Shown here: positions 1-8,189 of the stretch, in pieces
Layout: each line of letters starts with the position of its first letter
How positions within the stretch are numbered: the first letter of the stretch is position 1
Assembly: GCF_003287275.1 (NCBI RefSeq)
Contig: NZ_QEVW01000002.1
Coordinates: 1 to 64,000 of the forward strand
Source of the DNA: Paenibacillus taichungensis
GTDB taxonomy: Bacteria > Bacillota > Bacilli > Paenibacillales > Paenibacillaceae
DNA length: 64,000 bases
Direction: 5' to 3'
Translations under genes and position numbers: made by a program
Notes under the pieces: generated by a model
What the model saw: only the letters and a program-made list of their open reading frames with translations
Database searches by the model: none
What the model was told of the DNA's origin: nothing

Positions 1-105
1 CGGAGCGTCCGCGGTGCACCACCAATAGGTTTTACATTTTTCGCTCGAAGGTTTCCAAATCTCCACTCCGAGCCATACACACACATTTGAAAGGGGAGCA
101 TTCCC

Positions 106-1086
106 ATGACTGATTCCATTACATTTACCAATCCCATCCTGGAGCAACGTGCTGATCCGTGGGTGTACCGTCACACCGATGGGTACTATTATTTCTCCGC
201 TTCGGTGCCAGCCTTTGACCGGATTGAGATTCGTCGTGCACAAACGCTGGAAGAGTTAAGAGATGCTGAGCCGGTAACGGCATGGCACAAACGTGATACA
301 GGACCGATGAGTGCCAACATATGGGCACCTGAAATTCATTTTATCGATGGAAAATGGTACATATATTATGCAGCAGCTCATACCAGCGAGACGAATGAAG
401 GTCTTTTCGACCACAGGATGTATGTGTTGGAGAATGATTCTCCGAATCCACTGGAAGGTGATTGGGTGGAGAAAGGACAGATTCATACGCGCTGGGAAAC
501 ATTTGCATTGGATGCAACGACTTTTGAGCATAAGGGAATTCGTTATCTGGTCTGGGCACAGAAGGATCCGGACATTGTGGGTAACTCGAACCTGTACATC
601 TCCGAAATGGAAAATCCGTGGACACTGCGTGGTGAACAGGTCATGATCGCAACACCAGAGTACGACTGGGAGATCATCGGCTTCAAGGTAAACGAAGGGG
701 CGGCAGTGTTGCATCGAAATGGGCGGATCTTCATTGGTTACTCTGCGAGTGCGACCGACTATAATTATTGTATGGGTTTGCTTACTGCGGATGAAGATGC
801 AGACTTGCTTGATCCAGCGAGTTGGGTGAAATCGCCAAAACCAGTATTCCAAACGTGTGAAGCGAATGGTCAGTATGGTCCGGGTCATAACAGCTTTACG
901 GTATCACCGGACGGCAAAACGGATATTCTGATCTATCACGCGCGAAACTACAAGGACATCGAGGGAGATCCTCTCTATGATCCAAATCGTCACGCCCGCG
1001 CGCAGGTCATTCGCTGGAACGAAGATGGCACGCCTGACTTTGGAGTCCCTGTTCCAGATGGGAATGCTGCGGCAGAAGCGAAATAA
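106..1086 (+). CDS. Glycoside hydrolase family 43 protein
   Basis: A 326-residue protein with the GH43 five-bladed propeller signature. GH43 enzymes are inverting arabinofuranosidases or beta-xylosidases acting on arabinan, arabinoxylan or xylan oligomers. Visible key residues are the general base Asp17 (in RADPWVYR), the WAPEIH segment around residue 73, the pKa-modulating Asp136 (FALDATTF) and the general acid Glu197 (KVNEGAAVL). There is no signal peptide, so it probably acts in the cytosol on imported oligosaccharides. AAAGGGGAG precedes the ATG by 8 nt. The 105 nt upstream may be the tail of a preceding gene cut by the window edge; a hairpin terminator follows, so this is probably the last gene of its operon. 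Exact substrate cannot be read from sequence. Confidence 0.9.
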   Translation: MTDSITFTNPILEQRADPWVYRHTDGYYYFSASVPAFDRIEIRRAQTLEELRDAEPVTAWHKRDTGPMSANIWAPEIHFIDGKWYIYYAAAHTSETNEGLFDHRMYVLENDSPNPLEGDWVEKGQIHTRWETFALDATTFEHKGIRYLVWAQKDPDIVGNSNLYISEMENPWTLRGEQVMIATPEYDWEIIGFKVNEGAAVLHRNGRIFIGYSASATDYNYCMGLLTADEDADLLDPASWVKSPKPVFQTCEANGQYGPGHNSFTVSPDGKTDILIYHARNYKDIEGDPLYDPNRHARAQVIRWNEDGTPDFGVPVPDGNAAAEAK

Positions 1087-1111
1087 TAATACTGCTAAAG
1101 TTTTAATATAG

Positions 1112-1152
1112 TAAGCCCTTAGTCAGCGAGCCATGCTGAATAGGGGCTTTTA
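1112..1152 (+). terminator. Intrinsic terminator after GH43 gene
   Basis: Inverted repeat AAGCCC..AGTCAGC / GCTGA..GGGGCTT around a short loop, followed by TTTTA, 25 nt after the GH43 stop codon. Confidence 0.75.
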
Positions 1153-1279
1153 CTTATGTACACATTGAAAAGGGAGACATGAAGACGGATACGAGAGACA
1201 GCATAGAAGCAACCATCCCCTAACCTCTGCGTATGAGGAGTATACAATTCACTATACACATAATATTAGGAGGCCATAT

Positions 1280-2128
1280 ATGGATTCGCGTGAGACATTG
1301 GACCGGGAGCTGGAACAGATTTTAAAATGGGAAAAAGGGCAGAAGGACTTGTTTATTTGGGACAAAATTGGACGTTTGCCATTTGCCATGCTGGATAAAG
1401 TTATGCCCAAAGCGCTGAAACAGAAAATAGGAGACTCGCTGAACGAAGTCGGTCAGTATGTGCAGAATGGCGGGAAATTTCTCGTTCAGAAAAAGAAGGT
1501 GGCGGAGCTGCTGCAAGAGGAAGCAATCAAATCCGGTTATTTCATGAAGGCCGATATCTCTTACGAAGACCAGGATGGAGAGACAAAAGATACGACGAAA
1601 ATTCACAGTGTGGAAGGCTTGCCGCTTGAAGTGCTGGATCGCACTGCTGATAACATTACGGACAGTCGAACGAGGTTTGCTGCTGCACAAGGGGCTGCAA
1701 CAGGTATCGGTGGCATTGTAACGATTGCTGCAGATATTCCAATGGTCATGGGGCTTTCCCTGAAGGTGCTGCAGGAGATGGCGCTATGCTATGGATACGA
1801 CCCTGACGAACCCCAAGAGCGCATATTTATCGTCAAATGTCTGCAATTCTCCTCCGCCGATATTGTGGGCAAGAAAGCAATTATTGATGAACTCGCCGAT
1901 TACGATAATCCGGACAAGCAGGTTGAGGTTATCTCTCAAATGCAGGGTTGGCGGGAGGTTTTTAATTCCTACAGTGAATCGTTTGGGTGGAAAAAGCTGT
2001 TCCAACTCATTCCGTTTGCCGGTATGGTATTCGGTTCGGTGAGCAACAAAAATACGATTCGTGATGTTGCCGAAGCCGGAAAAATGTTGTATAAAAAGCG
2101 CCTGATTCTTCAGCGCCTTTCACAATAA
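1280..2128 (+). CDS. EcsC family protein
   Basis: A 282-residue protein recognised as EcsC-family. The central part (about residues 135-165) carries the Gly/Ala-rich amphipathic stretch AAAQGAATGIGGIVTIAADIP typical of the family, preceded by a charged alpha-helical N-terminal half. EcsC is named from the B. subtilis ecsABC operon, where A and B form an ABC transporter; the biochemical role of EcsC itself is not established. Here it stands alone with no ABC genes next to it, so its job cannot be inferred from context. RBS AGGAGG lies 10 nt before the ATG. A second, weakly hydrophobic patch (LIPFAGMVFGSVS) sits near residue 245. Confidence 0.8.
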   Translation: MDSRETLDRELEQILKWEKGQKDLFIWDKIGRLPFAMLDKVMPKALKQKIGDSLNEVGQYVQNGGKFLVQKKKVAELLQEEAIKSGYFMKADISYEDQDGETKDTTKIHSVEGLPLEVLDRTADNITDSRTRFAAAQGAATGIGGIVTIAADIPMVMGLSLKVLQEMALCYGYDPDEPQERIFIVKCLQFSSADIVGKKAIIDELADYDNPDKQVEVISQMQGWREVFNSYSESFGWKKLFQLIPFAGMVFGSVSNKNTIRDVAEAGKMLYKKRLILQRLSQ

Positions 2129-2182
2129 GATCCATTAACCAGAAGGGCTGTACGGACACAGCCGCTGGACTATGACTCTGAC

Positions 2183-2377
2183 GCTAACGAATCTATGACA
2201 TTCTATTGTGGCTTATGGAAGGCTGCGCCGACTCTAAGGAATCCCATTATCGCTATTTGTATGATAATCAGGCAAAACGATGCCAAATCAGACTAAACAT
2301 AAGGAATAGAGTGTCTGTGATTCGTTACATTGGCGGATTGCCAGAAAGGATGCCAATAACGTGCACTGGATTCGTTA
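2183..2377. repeat. TAACGAA-type inverted repeat element, copy 1
   Basis: TAACGAATC at 2185-2193 is the exact inverse of GATTCGTTA at 2319-2327, and GATTCGTTA recurs at 2369-2377. The 23 nt at 2305-2327 match 49982-50004 in 21 positions, so this belongs to the same dispersed family as the element at 49860-50056. The 560-nt gap between the EcsC gene and the MFS gene holds this element and a terminator but no credible gene; a 63-codon open frame here lacks an RBS. Confidence 0.65.
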
Positions 2378-2512
2378 CACACATGTCATCCTACTGAATT
2401 CGGTTATTTTTGCAGGCTCGACTCAGCTGCCAAAGCTCTTGTTGGCTAATCACGCTTGTCATGAAGCAGGATACCGCACGGTTCACGCTAACGCTGCCGC
2501 TGACAACACAAA

Positions 2513-2551
2513 AACGGGATAAAGCCTATTCATACAAGGCTTTATCCCGTT
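2513..2551. terminator. Strong terminator hairpin
   Basis: Near-perfect 15-bp stem AACGGGATAAAGCCT / AGGCTTTATCCCGTT with an 8-nt loop, lying 140 nt past the stop of the minus-strand MFS gene. A-rich DNA on the left flank (ACAACACAAAA) gives U-rich RNA in the minus direction, so it most likely ends the MFS transcript. Confidence 0.75.
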
Positions 2552-2688
2552 GGTGCAAGAAGAGGTAACCATTCGAAGTGGATTAACCACCTGAGTTTTA
2601 CATTTCACAAAGCTGCTTTAACAACTCTATTTTGTTTCGTTGAGCATCGAACATATAAACTTGTTAAATCTGTCAGATTAAAAATTAA

Positions 2689-3963
2689 TTAATCTTCGCT
2701 CCCGTTCTCTTCCGCCCAGCGGTTCAGCAATTTATCCGATGGAAGCAGGAAGGTAAAGATACCGATCAGTGGCAGGAAGCTGCACATCTGCATAACTGGA
2801 GATACGCCGAACACGTCGATCCAGTTCCCCAGCACGAGTGCGCCCAGACCGCCCATACCAAATGCCAGACCGGTAATCAGGCCGGAGACGGTCCCAATTT
2901 TGCCGGGAATCAGCATTTGTGCATACACAACGGTCACCGAGAAGCTGGACAACATGATGAACCCAATAATACTCAGCAACACGGCTGTCCAGAACAGATT
3001 CGCATAAGGCAGCAGCAGCGCCAGTGGAGCGGCTCCGGCCATCGACAGGAAGATCATGTTGCGTTTACCGAAGCGATCCGCCAGTGGACCGCCAAAGAAC
3101 GTACCAAGAGCCCCAGCCGCCAGGAACAGGAAGATATAGATCTGTGCGTCCTCTGTGGACAAGTTGAATGTATCCTTCAGGTTAAACGCATAGAAGCTGC
3201 CGATTGAAGCGACATACCACGAACGGACAAAGACGAGCAGAATCAAAATGGTTATGGCAGCAGCAATCTTTTTACGTAATGCTGGATTGGGAGCACGACG
3301 AGCTGCAGCCTGTCTGCGCAAATATCCTCCCGATTGCAGCATGCGTCCATACCAGCGAGCGATATAAATTTGAACCGCGATTCCCGCAGCAGCAATGCCC
3401 GTGAAGCCGATGGCACCGAACAACCCAAACGGGATGAAAATCCATCTGGTAAGCAATGGAGCCAGAGACTGACCTGCATTGCCACCTACCTGGAAGATTG
3501 ACTGAGCGAGACCCCGACGAGGCCCGGCGGCCATATGGGATACCCGTGAACCCTCTGGATGGAACGCCGCCGAACCGAGACCAACAAAGATGACGGAGAT
3601 CAGGACAGCCATATAACTGTCGGCGAAGGCAAGCAAAAGCATACCGGTGAACGTAAAGCCCATGCCGATGGGCAGAATGGAAGGTGTTGGTTTTTTATCA
3701 GCAAACCAGCCTACAACAGGCTGCATGATGGACGCAGTAAAGTTAATAGCAAACGAAATCCATCCGATCTGTGTATACGTGAGATGCATGGAGTCTTTCA
3801 GAATCGGAAAAATAGCCGGAATGACCGATTGGATTGAATCGTTGAACAAATGGACCAGACTGATGGCAATTAAGATCCGGTAAACGGTACCTTGTGCATC
3901 CAATCCGGGTGGAGCTTTCGAACGCGCAGCGGCGTCTTTGGATAATGAATTTTGCATGGACAT
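2689..3963 (-). CDS. MFS efflux transporter, fosmidomycin-resistance (Fsr) type
   Basis: A 424-residue integral membrane protein with about twelve hydrophobic helices and the Fsr-like start LIAISLVHLFNDSIQSVIPAIFP followed by the MFS loop motif GWFADKKPT after helix 2 and GGPLADRFGKR in the second half. Members export fosmidomycin or related compounds; actual substrate here is inferred only. A longer reading (9 more codons) is possible, but AAAGGAG sits 8 nt before the ATG at 3963, which is chosen. A good sigma-A promoter is present at 4037-4065. It is monocistronic, with a strong terminator at 2513-2551. Confidence 0.8.
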   Translation of the reverse strand: MSMQNSLSKDAAARSKAPPGLDAQGTVYRILIAISLVHLFNDSIQSVIPAIFPILKDSMHLTYTQIGWISFAINFTASIMQPVVGWFADKKPTPSILPIGMGFTFTGMLLLAFADSYMAVLISVIFVGLGSAAFHPEGSRVSHMAAGPRRGLAQSIFQVGGNAGQSLAPLLTRWIFIPFGLFGAIGFTGIAAAGIAVQIYIARWYGRMLQSGGYLRRQAAARRAPNPALRKKIAAAITILILLVFVRSWYVASIGSFYAFNLKDTFNLSTEDAQIYIFLFLAAGALGTFFGGPLADRFGKRNMIFLSMAGAAPLALLLPYANLFWTAVLLSIIGFIMLSSFSVTVVYAQMLIPGKIGTVSGLITGLAFGMGGLGALVLGNWIDVFGVSPVMQMCSFLPLIGIFTFLLPSDKLLNRWAEENGSED

Positions 3964-4036
3964 GAACAGTTCTCCTTTGGTCGCGGTCACGAGGGATCAG
4001 CGCCTGATGATGTGATGTGCCTAAGCATATTGTTAC

Positions 4037-4065
4037 ATAATAGGACAGATTTGAAAGGTCGACAA
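4037..4065 (-). promoter_or_regulatory. Sigma-A-like promoter of MFS gene
   Basis: Reading the minus strand: TTGTCG (4065-4060), 17-nt spacer, TATTAT (4042-4037), about 75 nt upstream of the MFS start codon. Consensus-like spacing and hexamers; no experimental support. Confidence 0.6.
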
Positions 4066-4107
4066 GGGGAACAGGTGAAATTAACCTTTTCATTATAATG
4101 TAAACTA

Positions 4108-4136
4108 TTGATATACTTTAAAGAATCTACTATTAA
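4108..4136 (+). promoter_or_regulatory. Possible promoter within an inverted repeat
   Basis: TTGATA (4108-4113), 17-nt spacer, TATTAA (4131-4136), 37 nt before the small membrane protein start. The promoter lies inside an interrupted inverted repeat, TGTAAACT (left) and AAGTTTAC (right), that could be an operator. Confidence 0.45.
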
Positions 4137-4172
4137 AGTTTACTAAATCAGAAATTAAAAAGACTGATCAAT

Positions 4173-4385
4173 ATGAAATCGCTATCACTATATGTTCTTG
4201 CCAAACGTAATTTGGCGATGACCATTCTATTTATGGCAGTCATGACTTTTCTGACTATCTATGTTGCCTCTACGTCTCTGTACTTTGCTATCGGATTTTT
4301 TGTGGTTGTTCAGTCTATTGGTGTACTTATGCTGAGACATTACATCAAAAAAGTGAAAGAACTGAAGGAAGATCATAGTACTTGA
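4173..4385 (+). CDS. Small two-helix membrane protein
   Basis: A 70-residue hypothetical protein. Residues about 14-34 (LAMTILFMAVMTFLTIYVAS) and 36-54 (LYFAIGFFVVVQSIGVLML) are hydrophobic helices; the tail HYIKKVKELKEDHST is strongly charged and would be cytosolic. It has no recognisable family. The RBS is weak (AAAAAGACTGATCAAT before ATG). It has a plausible promoter upstream and a terminator downstream, so it appears to be a separate transcription unit facing away from the MFS gene. Confidence is moderate because of the weak RBS. Confidence 0.5.
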   Translation: MKSLSLYVLAKRNLAMTILFMAVMTFLTIYVASTSLYFAIGFFVVVQSIGVLMLRHYIKKVKELKEDHST

Positions 4386-4436
4386 ATGCTAGTCCAATCA
4401 TACGATTGATTGCTAACGCTCACGTTCCATAGCATA

Positions 4437-4486
4437 CAAAAAAACAAAAGCCGAACTTCTTCGGATAGAAGAGTTCGGCTTTTGTT
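4437..4486. terminator. Bidirectional terminator
   Basis: Long stem ACAAAAGCCGAACTTCTTC / AGAAGAGTTCGGCTTTTGT with a short loop, flanked by A-run on the left and T-rich DNA on the right; serves the small membrane protein (+) and queF (-). Confidence 0.85.
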
Positions 4487-4535
4487 TGTTCTATAATTTT
4501 ATTTTGCACAAAGCATAATTGATGTATCTGCCAAA

Positions 4536-5027
4536 TTAACGATTATCAATCGTCTCCGGGTACATATCATGATTCATCATGCGGTGTTCAGCCATTTGCT
4601 CATATTTCGTACCTGGTTTGCCGTAGTTGGTGTACGGGTCGATGGAAATGCCGCCGCGCGGCGTGAATTTGCCCCATACTTCAATATAGCGTGGGTCCAT
4701 CAGCTTAATCAGGTCGTTCATGATGATATTCACACAATCCTCGTGGAAATCACCATGGTTGCGGAAGCTGAACAGGTACAGCTTGAGCGATTTGCTCTCC
4801 ACCATTTTCACATCCGGAATGTAGCTGATATAGATCGTCGCAAAATCCGGCTGACCCGTAATCGGGCACAGGCTGGTGAACTCCGGGCAGTTGAATTTGA
4901 CAAAATAATCACGGTACGGATGCTTGTTATCAAAATTCTCCAGGATTCCCGGATCATATTCAAACGTATATTTTACACCCTGGTTACCCAGTAATGTTAG
5001 ATCTTGCATTTCATCAGGTTGTCTCAT
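4536..5027 (-). CDS. queF: NADPH-dependent 7-cyano-7-deazaguanine reductase QueF
   Basis: Reduces preQ0 to preQ1, the last free-base step of queuosine synthesis before tRNA insertion; unimodular GTP-cyclohydrolase-like (T-fold) type. At 163 residues it matches the short Bacillus-type QueF. The nucleophile Cys54 is in [12 protein letters not shown] with Asp61 behind it, and the family motif [24 protein letters not shown] spans residues 77-100. RBS AAGGAG is 12 nt before ATG. It is the distal gene of the que operon, separated from queE by 153 nt that contain a mini-ORF. The product preQ1 is the ligand of the riboswitch upstream of queC, giving end-product feedback. Confidence 0.95.
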   Translation of the reverse strand: MRQPDEMQDLTLLGNQGVKYTFEYDPGILENFDNKHPYRDYFVKFNCPEFTSLCPITGQPDFATIYISYIPDVKMVESKSLKLYLFSFRNHGDFHEDCVNIIMNDLIKLMDPRYIEVWGKFTPRGGISIDPYTNYGKPGTKYEQMAEHRMMNHDMYPETIDNR

Positions 5028-5145
5028 CGGTTCTTAAACGCTCCTTGTTTCCGTCAAAGCCCGAAGCCTCGCGGTATATATGAATAGGCGATTTTGCCTG
5101 TCTAATTCTTTTCTTTCATTAACTGAGGACAATTCATTCTCATCC

Positions 5146-5181
5146 TTACATCATGCCGCCCATTCCACCCATATAGCCCAT
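5146..5181 (-). CDS. 11-codon mini-ORF with GroEL-like tail sequence
   Basis: Overlaps the queE stop codon as TGATG and encodes MGYMGGMGGMM, which resembles the GGM-rich C-terminal tail of GroEL. The same frame continues upstream open into queE in the -1 frame (…RRLM), so it could be a coupled mini-ORF, a frameshift extension of QueE, or chance. QueE is already complete in frame 0 (NKRGV end, as I recall it from B. subtilis QueE), so I treat this as uncertain. Confidence 0.2.
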   Translation of the reverse strand: MGYMGGMGGMM

Positions 5182-5933
5182 CAGACGCCGCGTTTGTTGC
5201 CCCACACAAGGGTATGCAGCTGTGGCAGCACACGAACGTCGTTCAGATCAGCGGATGCACTAACTTGCTCAATCAGCCATTCATAACGGGCAAGCAGCGA
5301 AGATGCCAGATCTGGCGTATCGGCAGAAGTGACGTCCGGGTTCCCGGTCTGCAAAAATAAATCCGTGCCCGGATACCGTGCATGCACACGGCGGGCATAG
5401 TCCAAATCTATCCCATCGAAAATCACGATTTTCAGACTGTGGCTTCGTCCCACCGGGCGAGCAGCCAGTCGGTGGATCAGATCATCCAGCACGGCCCAAT
5501 CGGTTTCCATGCCGGAGCTGGGAGGCTTGGGCGAGACGGTGACTTCGTCAATGTCCGCCAGCCAAGACTGCCAACGGGAGCCCTGCGTTTCTACCGCGGT
5601 GCGGATGCCGTTCTCCCGGAGCAGCTTAACCAATCCGCCCAGCGAGGCGAGCAGGGCAGGGTTGCCTCCTGAGATGGTCACATGAGAGAAGCGTGATCCG
5701 CCAACGCGGCGCAGCTCGTTCCACACGTCCTCCGGCGTAATCATCCGAATCAGATCCTTGCCGCTGCCGTCCCAAGTAAAGGCCGAATCACACCAGGAGC
5801 AGCGATAATCACAGCCCGCGGTACGGACGAACATCGTTTTCTGCCCAATAACCATGCCTTCGCCTTGAACCGTGGGGCCGAAGATTTCCATCACAGGAAT
5901 ACGAGCCTCTTTGATCTGTTCCACACTACTCAT
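5181..5933 (-). CDS. queE: 7-carboxy-7-deazaguanine synthase QueE
   Basis: Radical-SAM enzyme that converts 6-carboxytetrahydropterin to 7-carboxy-7-deazaguanine. The iron-sulfur ligands are Cys41, Cys45 and Cys48 in CDYRCSWC, preceded by the QueE motif EIFGPTVQGEGMVIGQKTMF. The SAM-binding GGE-like segment appears as TISGGNPAL and the later SPKPPSSGM is family-typical. Length 250 residues and the ending WGNKRGV agree with Bacillus-type QueE. Its start overlaps the end of queD by 8 nt, implying translational coupling. The gene lies between queD and queF under the preQ1 riboswitch. Confidence 0.95.
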   Translation of the reverse strand: MSSVEQIKEARIPVMEIFGPTVQGEGMVIGQKTMFVRTAGCDYRCSWCDSAFTWDGSGKDLIRMITPEDVWNELRRVGGSRFSHVTISGGNPALLASLGGLVKLLRENGIRTAVETQGSRWQSWLADIDEVTVSPKPPSSGMETDWAVLDDLIHRLAARPVGRSHSLKIVIFDGIDLDYARRVHARYPGTDLFLQTGNPDVTSADTPDLASSLLARYEWLIEQVSASADLNDVRVLPQLHTLVWGNKRGV

Positions 5934-6417
5934 CGATCATCCACTCCCGTCTAGCCTCGGCGTAACTGGTTGGCGTCTCGTATAAGCGGACAAACTCTGT
6001 TCGACCACCCTCAGTTAATGTGGCATACGGTTCTGTCTGCAAGGCATGTTCCATCTGCTCGAACAACCAGACGACCATATTTTCAGCAGTTGTGTTCATG
6101 AGGGGAAGGGTTTCGTTCAAATACTGATGATCCAGATACCCTTCAATTTGTGTTTTCCATATCTCCTTGATATGTCCAAAATCAACCGTCAGTCCGGTCT
6201 CACCCGGGTAACCGCTAATGCCAAAAACAACTTTATACGTATGCCCGTGCAAATTCTTGCACTTGCCTTCATAACAATGCAGATGATGCGCAGCGTCAAA
6301 CGTAAACTCCTTGCTGACAAGTACACGTTTACGATGATAGCGAAGCTGTGCAGGGAGGATGTCTTCACCAATCCGCTGCAATCGTTCCACAATACGAAAT
6401 GTTCCGGGTTCTCTCAT
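5926..6417 (-). CDS. queD: 6-carboxy-5,6,7,8-tetrahydropterin synthase QueD
   Basis: Makes 6-carboxytetrahydropterin from dihydroneopterin triphosphate, the second step of 7-deazaguanine synthesis. Zinc ligands are a His of the DAAHHL pair (44-45) plus His57 and His59 in LHGH; Cys53 just before is the catalytic cysteine. The start ATGA overlaps the queC stop. The N-terminal 30 residues before KEFTFDAAH are longer than in minimal QueD, so an internal start is possible, but no better RBS was seen. Second gene of the que operon. Confidence 0.93.
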   Translation of the reverse strand: MREPGTFRIVERLQRIGEDILPAQLRYHRKRVLVSKEFTFDAAHHLHCYEGKCKNLHGHTYKVVFGISGYPGETGLTVDFGHIKEIWKTQIEGYLDHQYLNETLPLMNTTAENMVVWLFEQMEHALQTEPYATLTEGGRTEFVRLYETPTSYAEARREWMIDE

Positions 6418-7106
6418 CGTACATCTGCTCCCGCAGTTCCAACTATAGCAGAATCATTGCGTTGCTCCAGATAGCGATCCAGTCCGGCTTTGCGCAGTTT
6501 GCAGGCAGGACATTCTCCGCAGCCATCGCCGATAATCCCGTTATAACAGGTCAGTGTGCGCTCCCGCACATAGTCGAAGGCACCAAGCTTATCCGCCATT
6601 TTCCATGTTTGGGCTTTGTCCAACCACATCAGTGGGGTGTGAATAACAAACGGGTAGTCCATGGACAGATTCAGAGTTACATTCATCGATTTCACAAACG
6701 AATCCCGACAATCCGGGTAACCGCTGAAATCCGTTTCGCATACACCTGTGACTAGGTGACGAGCCCCTTTTTGCTTCGCCATAATGGCTGCAAAACTGAG
6801 GAACAGCAAATTCCGCCCATCGACGAACGTACTCGGTAGTTCACCTTCTTCATGCGTAATCTCCACATCCGTACGAGTGAGAGCATTGGGCGCGAGTTGG
6901 TTTAACAAACTCATATCCAGTACCGTTTGCTGTACACCCAGATCGCGGGCGATCTCTGCGGCGCATTCAATCTCCAGCTTGTGACGCTGGCCGTAATCGA
7001 AGGTAACTACCTCAACCTCAGCAAATTGCTGTTTGGCCCAGAACAAACAAGTTGTACTGTCCTGACCGCCGCTGAATACAACGACTGCTTTTTCTTCGTT
7101 CAACAT
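6414..7106 (-). CDS. queC: 7-cyano-7-deazaguanine synthase QueC
   Basis: ATP-dependent conversion of 7-carboxy-7-deazaguanine to preQ0. The PP-loop SGGQDSTTC is at residues 12-20 and the zinc-binding cysteine cluster [13 protein letters not shown] is near the C-terminus. The open frame extends 40 codons further up, but ATGGAGAGG-type SD (GGAGAGG) lies 7 nt before the ATG at 7106, and the upstream codons overlap the riboswitch terminator, so the 230-residue form is chosen. It is the first gene of queC-queD-queE-queF. Confidence 0.95.
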   Translation of the reverse strand: MLNEEKAVVVFSGGQDSTTCLFWAKQQFAEVEVVTFDYGQRHKLEIECAAEIARDLGVQQTVLDMSLLNQLAPNALTRTDVEITHEEGELPSTFVDGRNLLFLSFAAIMAKQKGARHLVTGVCETDFSGYPDCRDSFVKSMNVTLNLSMDYPFVIHTPLMWLDKAQTWKMADKLGAFDYVRERTLTCYNGIIGDGCGECPACKLRKAGLDRYLEQRNDSAIVGTAGADVR

Positions 7107-7224
7107 AAAAAAACCTCTCCATCTTCTTAAGATCAATCCATGCACATAGGCACAGAGTGTCGGAAGAACAGAGAAGTTCATGAACTGGCATCCATCAAAA
7201 AACACACCTTCTCGTATGCTGCTC

Positions 7225-7254
7225 AAAAAAAAGCAGGCACGATCTAGTGTCCTT
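7225..7254 (-). terminator. Riboswitch expression-platform terminator
   Basis: On the minus strand AGGACAC, loop TAGATC, GTGCCT, then GC and a run of eight T. Its 5' arm overlaps the CTAAGGA tail of the preQ1 aptamer, which fits transcription attenuation. Confidence 0.75.
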
Positions 7255-7290
7255 AGTTTTTTACGTACGTTTGTTACCTAAAATGTACGC
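7250..7290 (-). promoter_or_regulatory. preQ1-I riboswitch aptamer
   Basis: Minus-strand stem CGTAC / GTACG encloses a loop with TTTTAGG, and is followed by the diagnostic A-rich tail AAAAAACTAAGGA whose CTAA can pair with the loop TTAG to form the H-type pseudoknot. This matches preQ1 class I. It lies 144 nt upstream of queC and directly before a terminator, so preQ1 binding should switch off queCDEF transcription. Confidence 0.85.
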
Positions 7291-7364
7291 AAGACTTATT
7301 GACCTTATTAAAGGTCGAGTCTTATAGAGGGAGTTCGCGAACCTCTCCCATGCCATAGGCATGG
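7291..7364 (-). repeat. Three tandem inverted repeats upstream of preQ1 aptamer
   Basis: Back-to-back palindromic stems: CCATGCC-ATA-GGCATGG (7348-7364), GGGA..GTTCGCGAAC..TCCC (7329-7349) and AAGACT..GACCTT-ATTA-AAGGTC..AGTCTT (7291-7323). They occupy the space between a candidate promoter -10 and the aptamer, so they would be part of the leader RNA or be operators. Confidence 0.6.
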
Positions 7365-7389
7365 ATTTTCTTCTTCAATTGTCCGGTAC

Positions 7390-7395
7390 AGTATA
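7390..7395 (-). promoter_or_regulatory. Candidate extended -10 for que operon
   Basis: Minus strand TGTTATACT: a TATACT hexamer with a TGn extension. No convincing -35 was found 17 nt upstream, so the call is tentative. Confidence 0.35.
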
Positions 7396-7466
7396 ACACA
7401 TTTCCAATACGGCGAGCATGCTTTCCATGAGAACCCATTTATCGCCGAGTATAACGTCATCTGGAC

Positions 7467-8171
7467 TCATTTGATTAATACATTTCCAAAAGGAATGACT
7501 TCCTTCAGAATGCGCTTAAATAAGCCTTCATCATTCATATCCTGTTCCAGTCTATGGTTTTCACGGCCTGCCTGAAAGAGTACAGAGCCATGTCCTGTCA
7601 TCTTCCAATGATAGTTCATATGCTGGCTGGCAAGGTTGTTCCCATATACGGTGAGTTCAAGCTGCGCGTTCTCGGGATAGGCGATAATACTGCCTGCATC
7701 CACGTACAGCGGTGCGGTAGGGTGCAATTCCTGCTGGCAGACCTGACCTTGTGTCAGCAATCCAATCTTGCCTTTGCCCGAAAATTTCATTTTCACTGCA
7801 TCCCGAGTGATCAGCATGTTTTTGATTTTCTGAATTTTGGTGTGCATCGTAACGCCGTCAGAGTAGAAGAAAAGGTGGCGGAAGTCGTACAGCAGATCAC
7901 TGTTCTCGCTCAATTCAACTTCCTTCATGGTGAATCCGGGAGGCAGGGCGGCCACAAATTGACAAGGCCCGGTAATTTCGGATTTGATGAGCTTTTTTTT
8001 ACGATAGATACCCGAAATATTCATAAATTTATCATTCCGACTGCTGCTTGGGCCGCGAAAAGCGACAATTTGCTGGGGATGGAGAATATGAAGGCGGTCG
8101 TCCTGGATCAACGAGAACGTGACCACTTGTCCGGCTCCGCCAGCTTCGGCATTATTCAGGTGTATGTGCAT
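7467..8171 (-). CDS. AIM24 family protein
   Basis: A 234-residue beta-rich protein of the AIM24 / TIGR00266 (DUF124) family. The repeated phage-like beta-prism pattern is seen in YRKKKLIKSEITGPCQFVAALPPG and GKGKIGLLTQGQVCQQELHP, with the family motif PLYVDAGSIIAYPENAQLEL. In bacteria its function is unknown; the fold is shared with the mitochondrial protein AIM24, but no catalytic residues are known. It precedes the que leader on the same strand but is followed by a promoter-like region, so it is probably its own unit or linked to the upstream coiled-coil gene, which ends 18 nt before it. Confidence 0.85.
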   Translation of the reverse strand: MHIHLNNAEAGGAGQVVTFSLIQDDRLHILHPQQIVAFRGPSSSRNDKFMNISGIYRKKKLIKSEITGPCQFVAALPPGFTMKEVELSENSDLLYDFRHLFFYSDGVTMHTKIQKIKNMLITRDAVKMKFSGKGKIGLLTQGQVCQQELHPTAPLYVDAGSIIAYPENAQLELTVYGNNLASQHMNYHWKMTGHGSVLFQAGRENHRLEQDMNDEGLFKRILKEVIPFGNVLIK

Positions 8172-8189
8172 GCGGTTGCTCCTGTTCTT

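Noticed and set aside
2206..2397. 63-codon plus-strand frame
   Set aside because: Lies within the inverted-repeat element, no RBS.
5181..5183. Frameshifted queE
   Set aside because: The -1 frame continues to a GGM-rich tail, but QueE already ends with the normal NKRGV, so no frameshift is needed.
7321..7349. Second preQ1 aptamer
   Set aside because: GAGAGGTTC..CCCTCTATAA resembles the aptamer stem, but the A-rich CTAA tail is missing; kept as an inverted repeat only.
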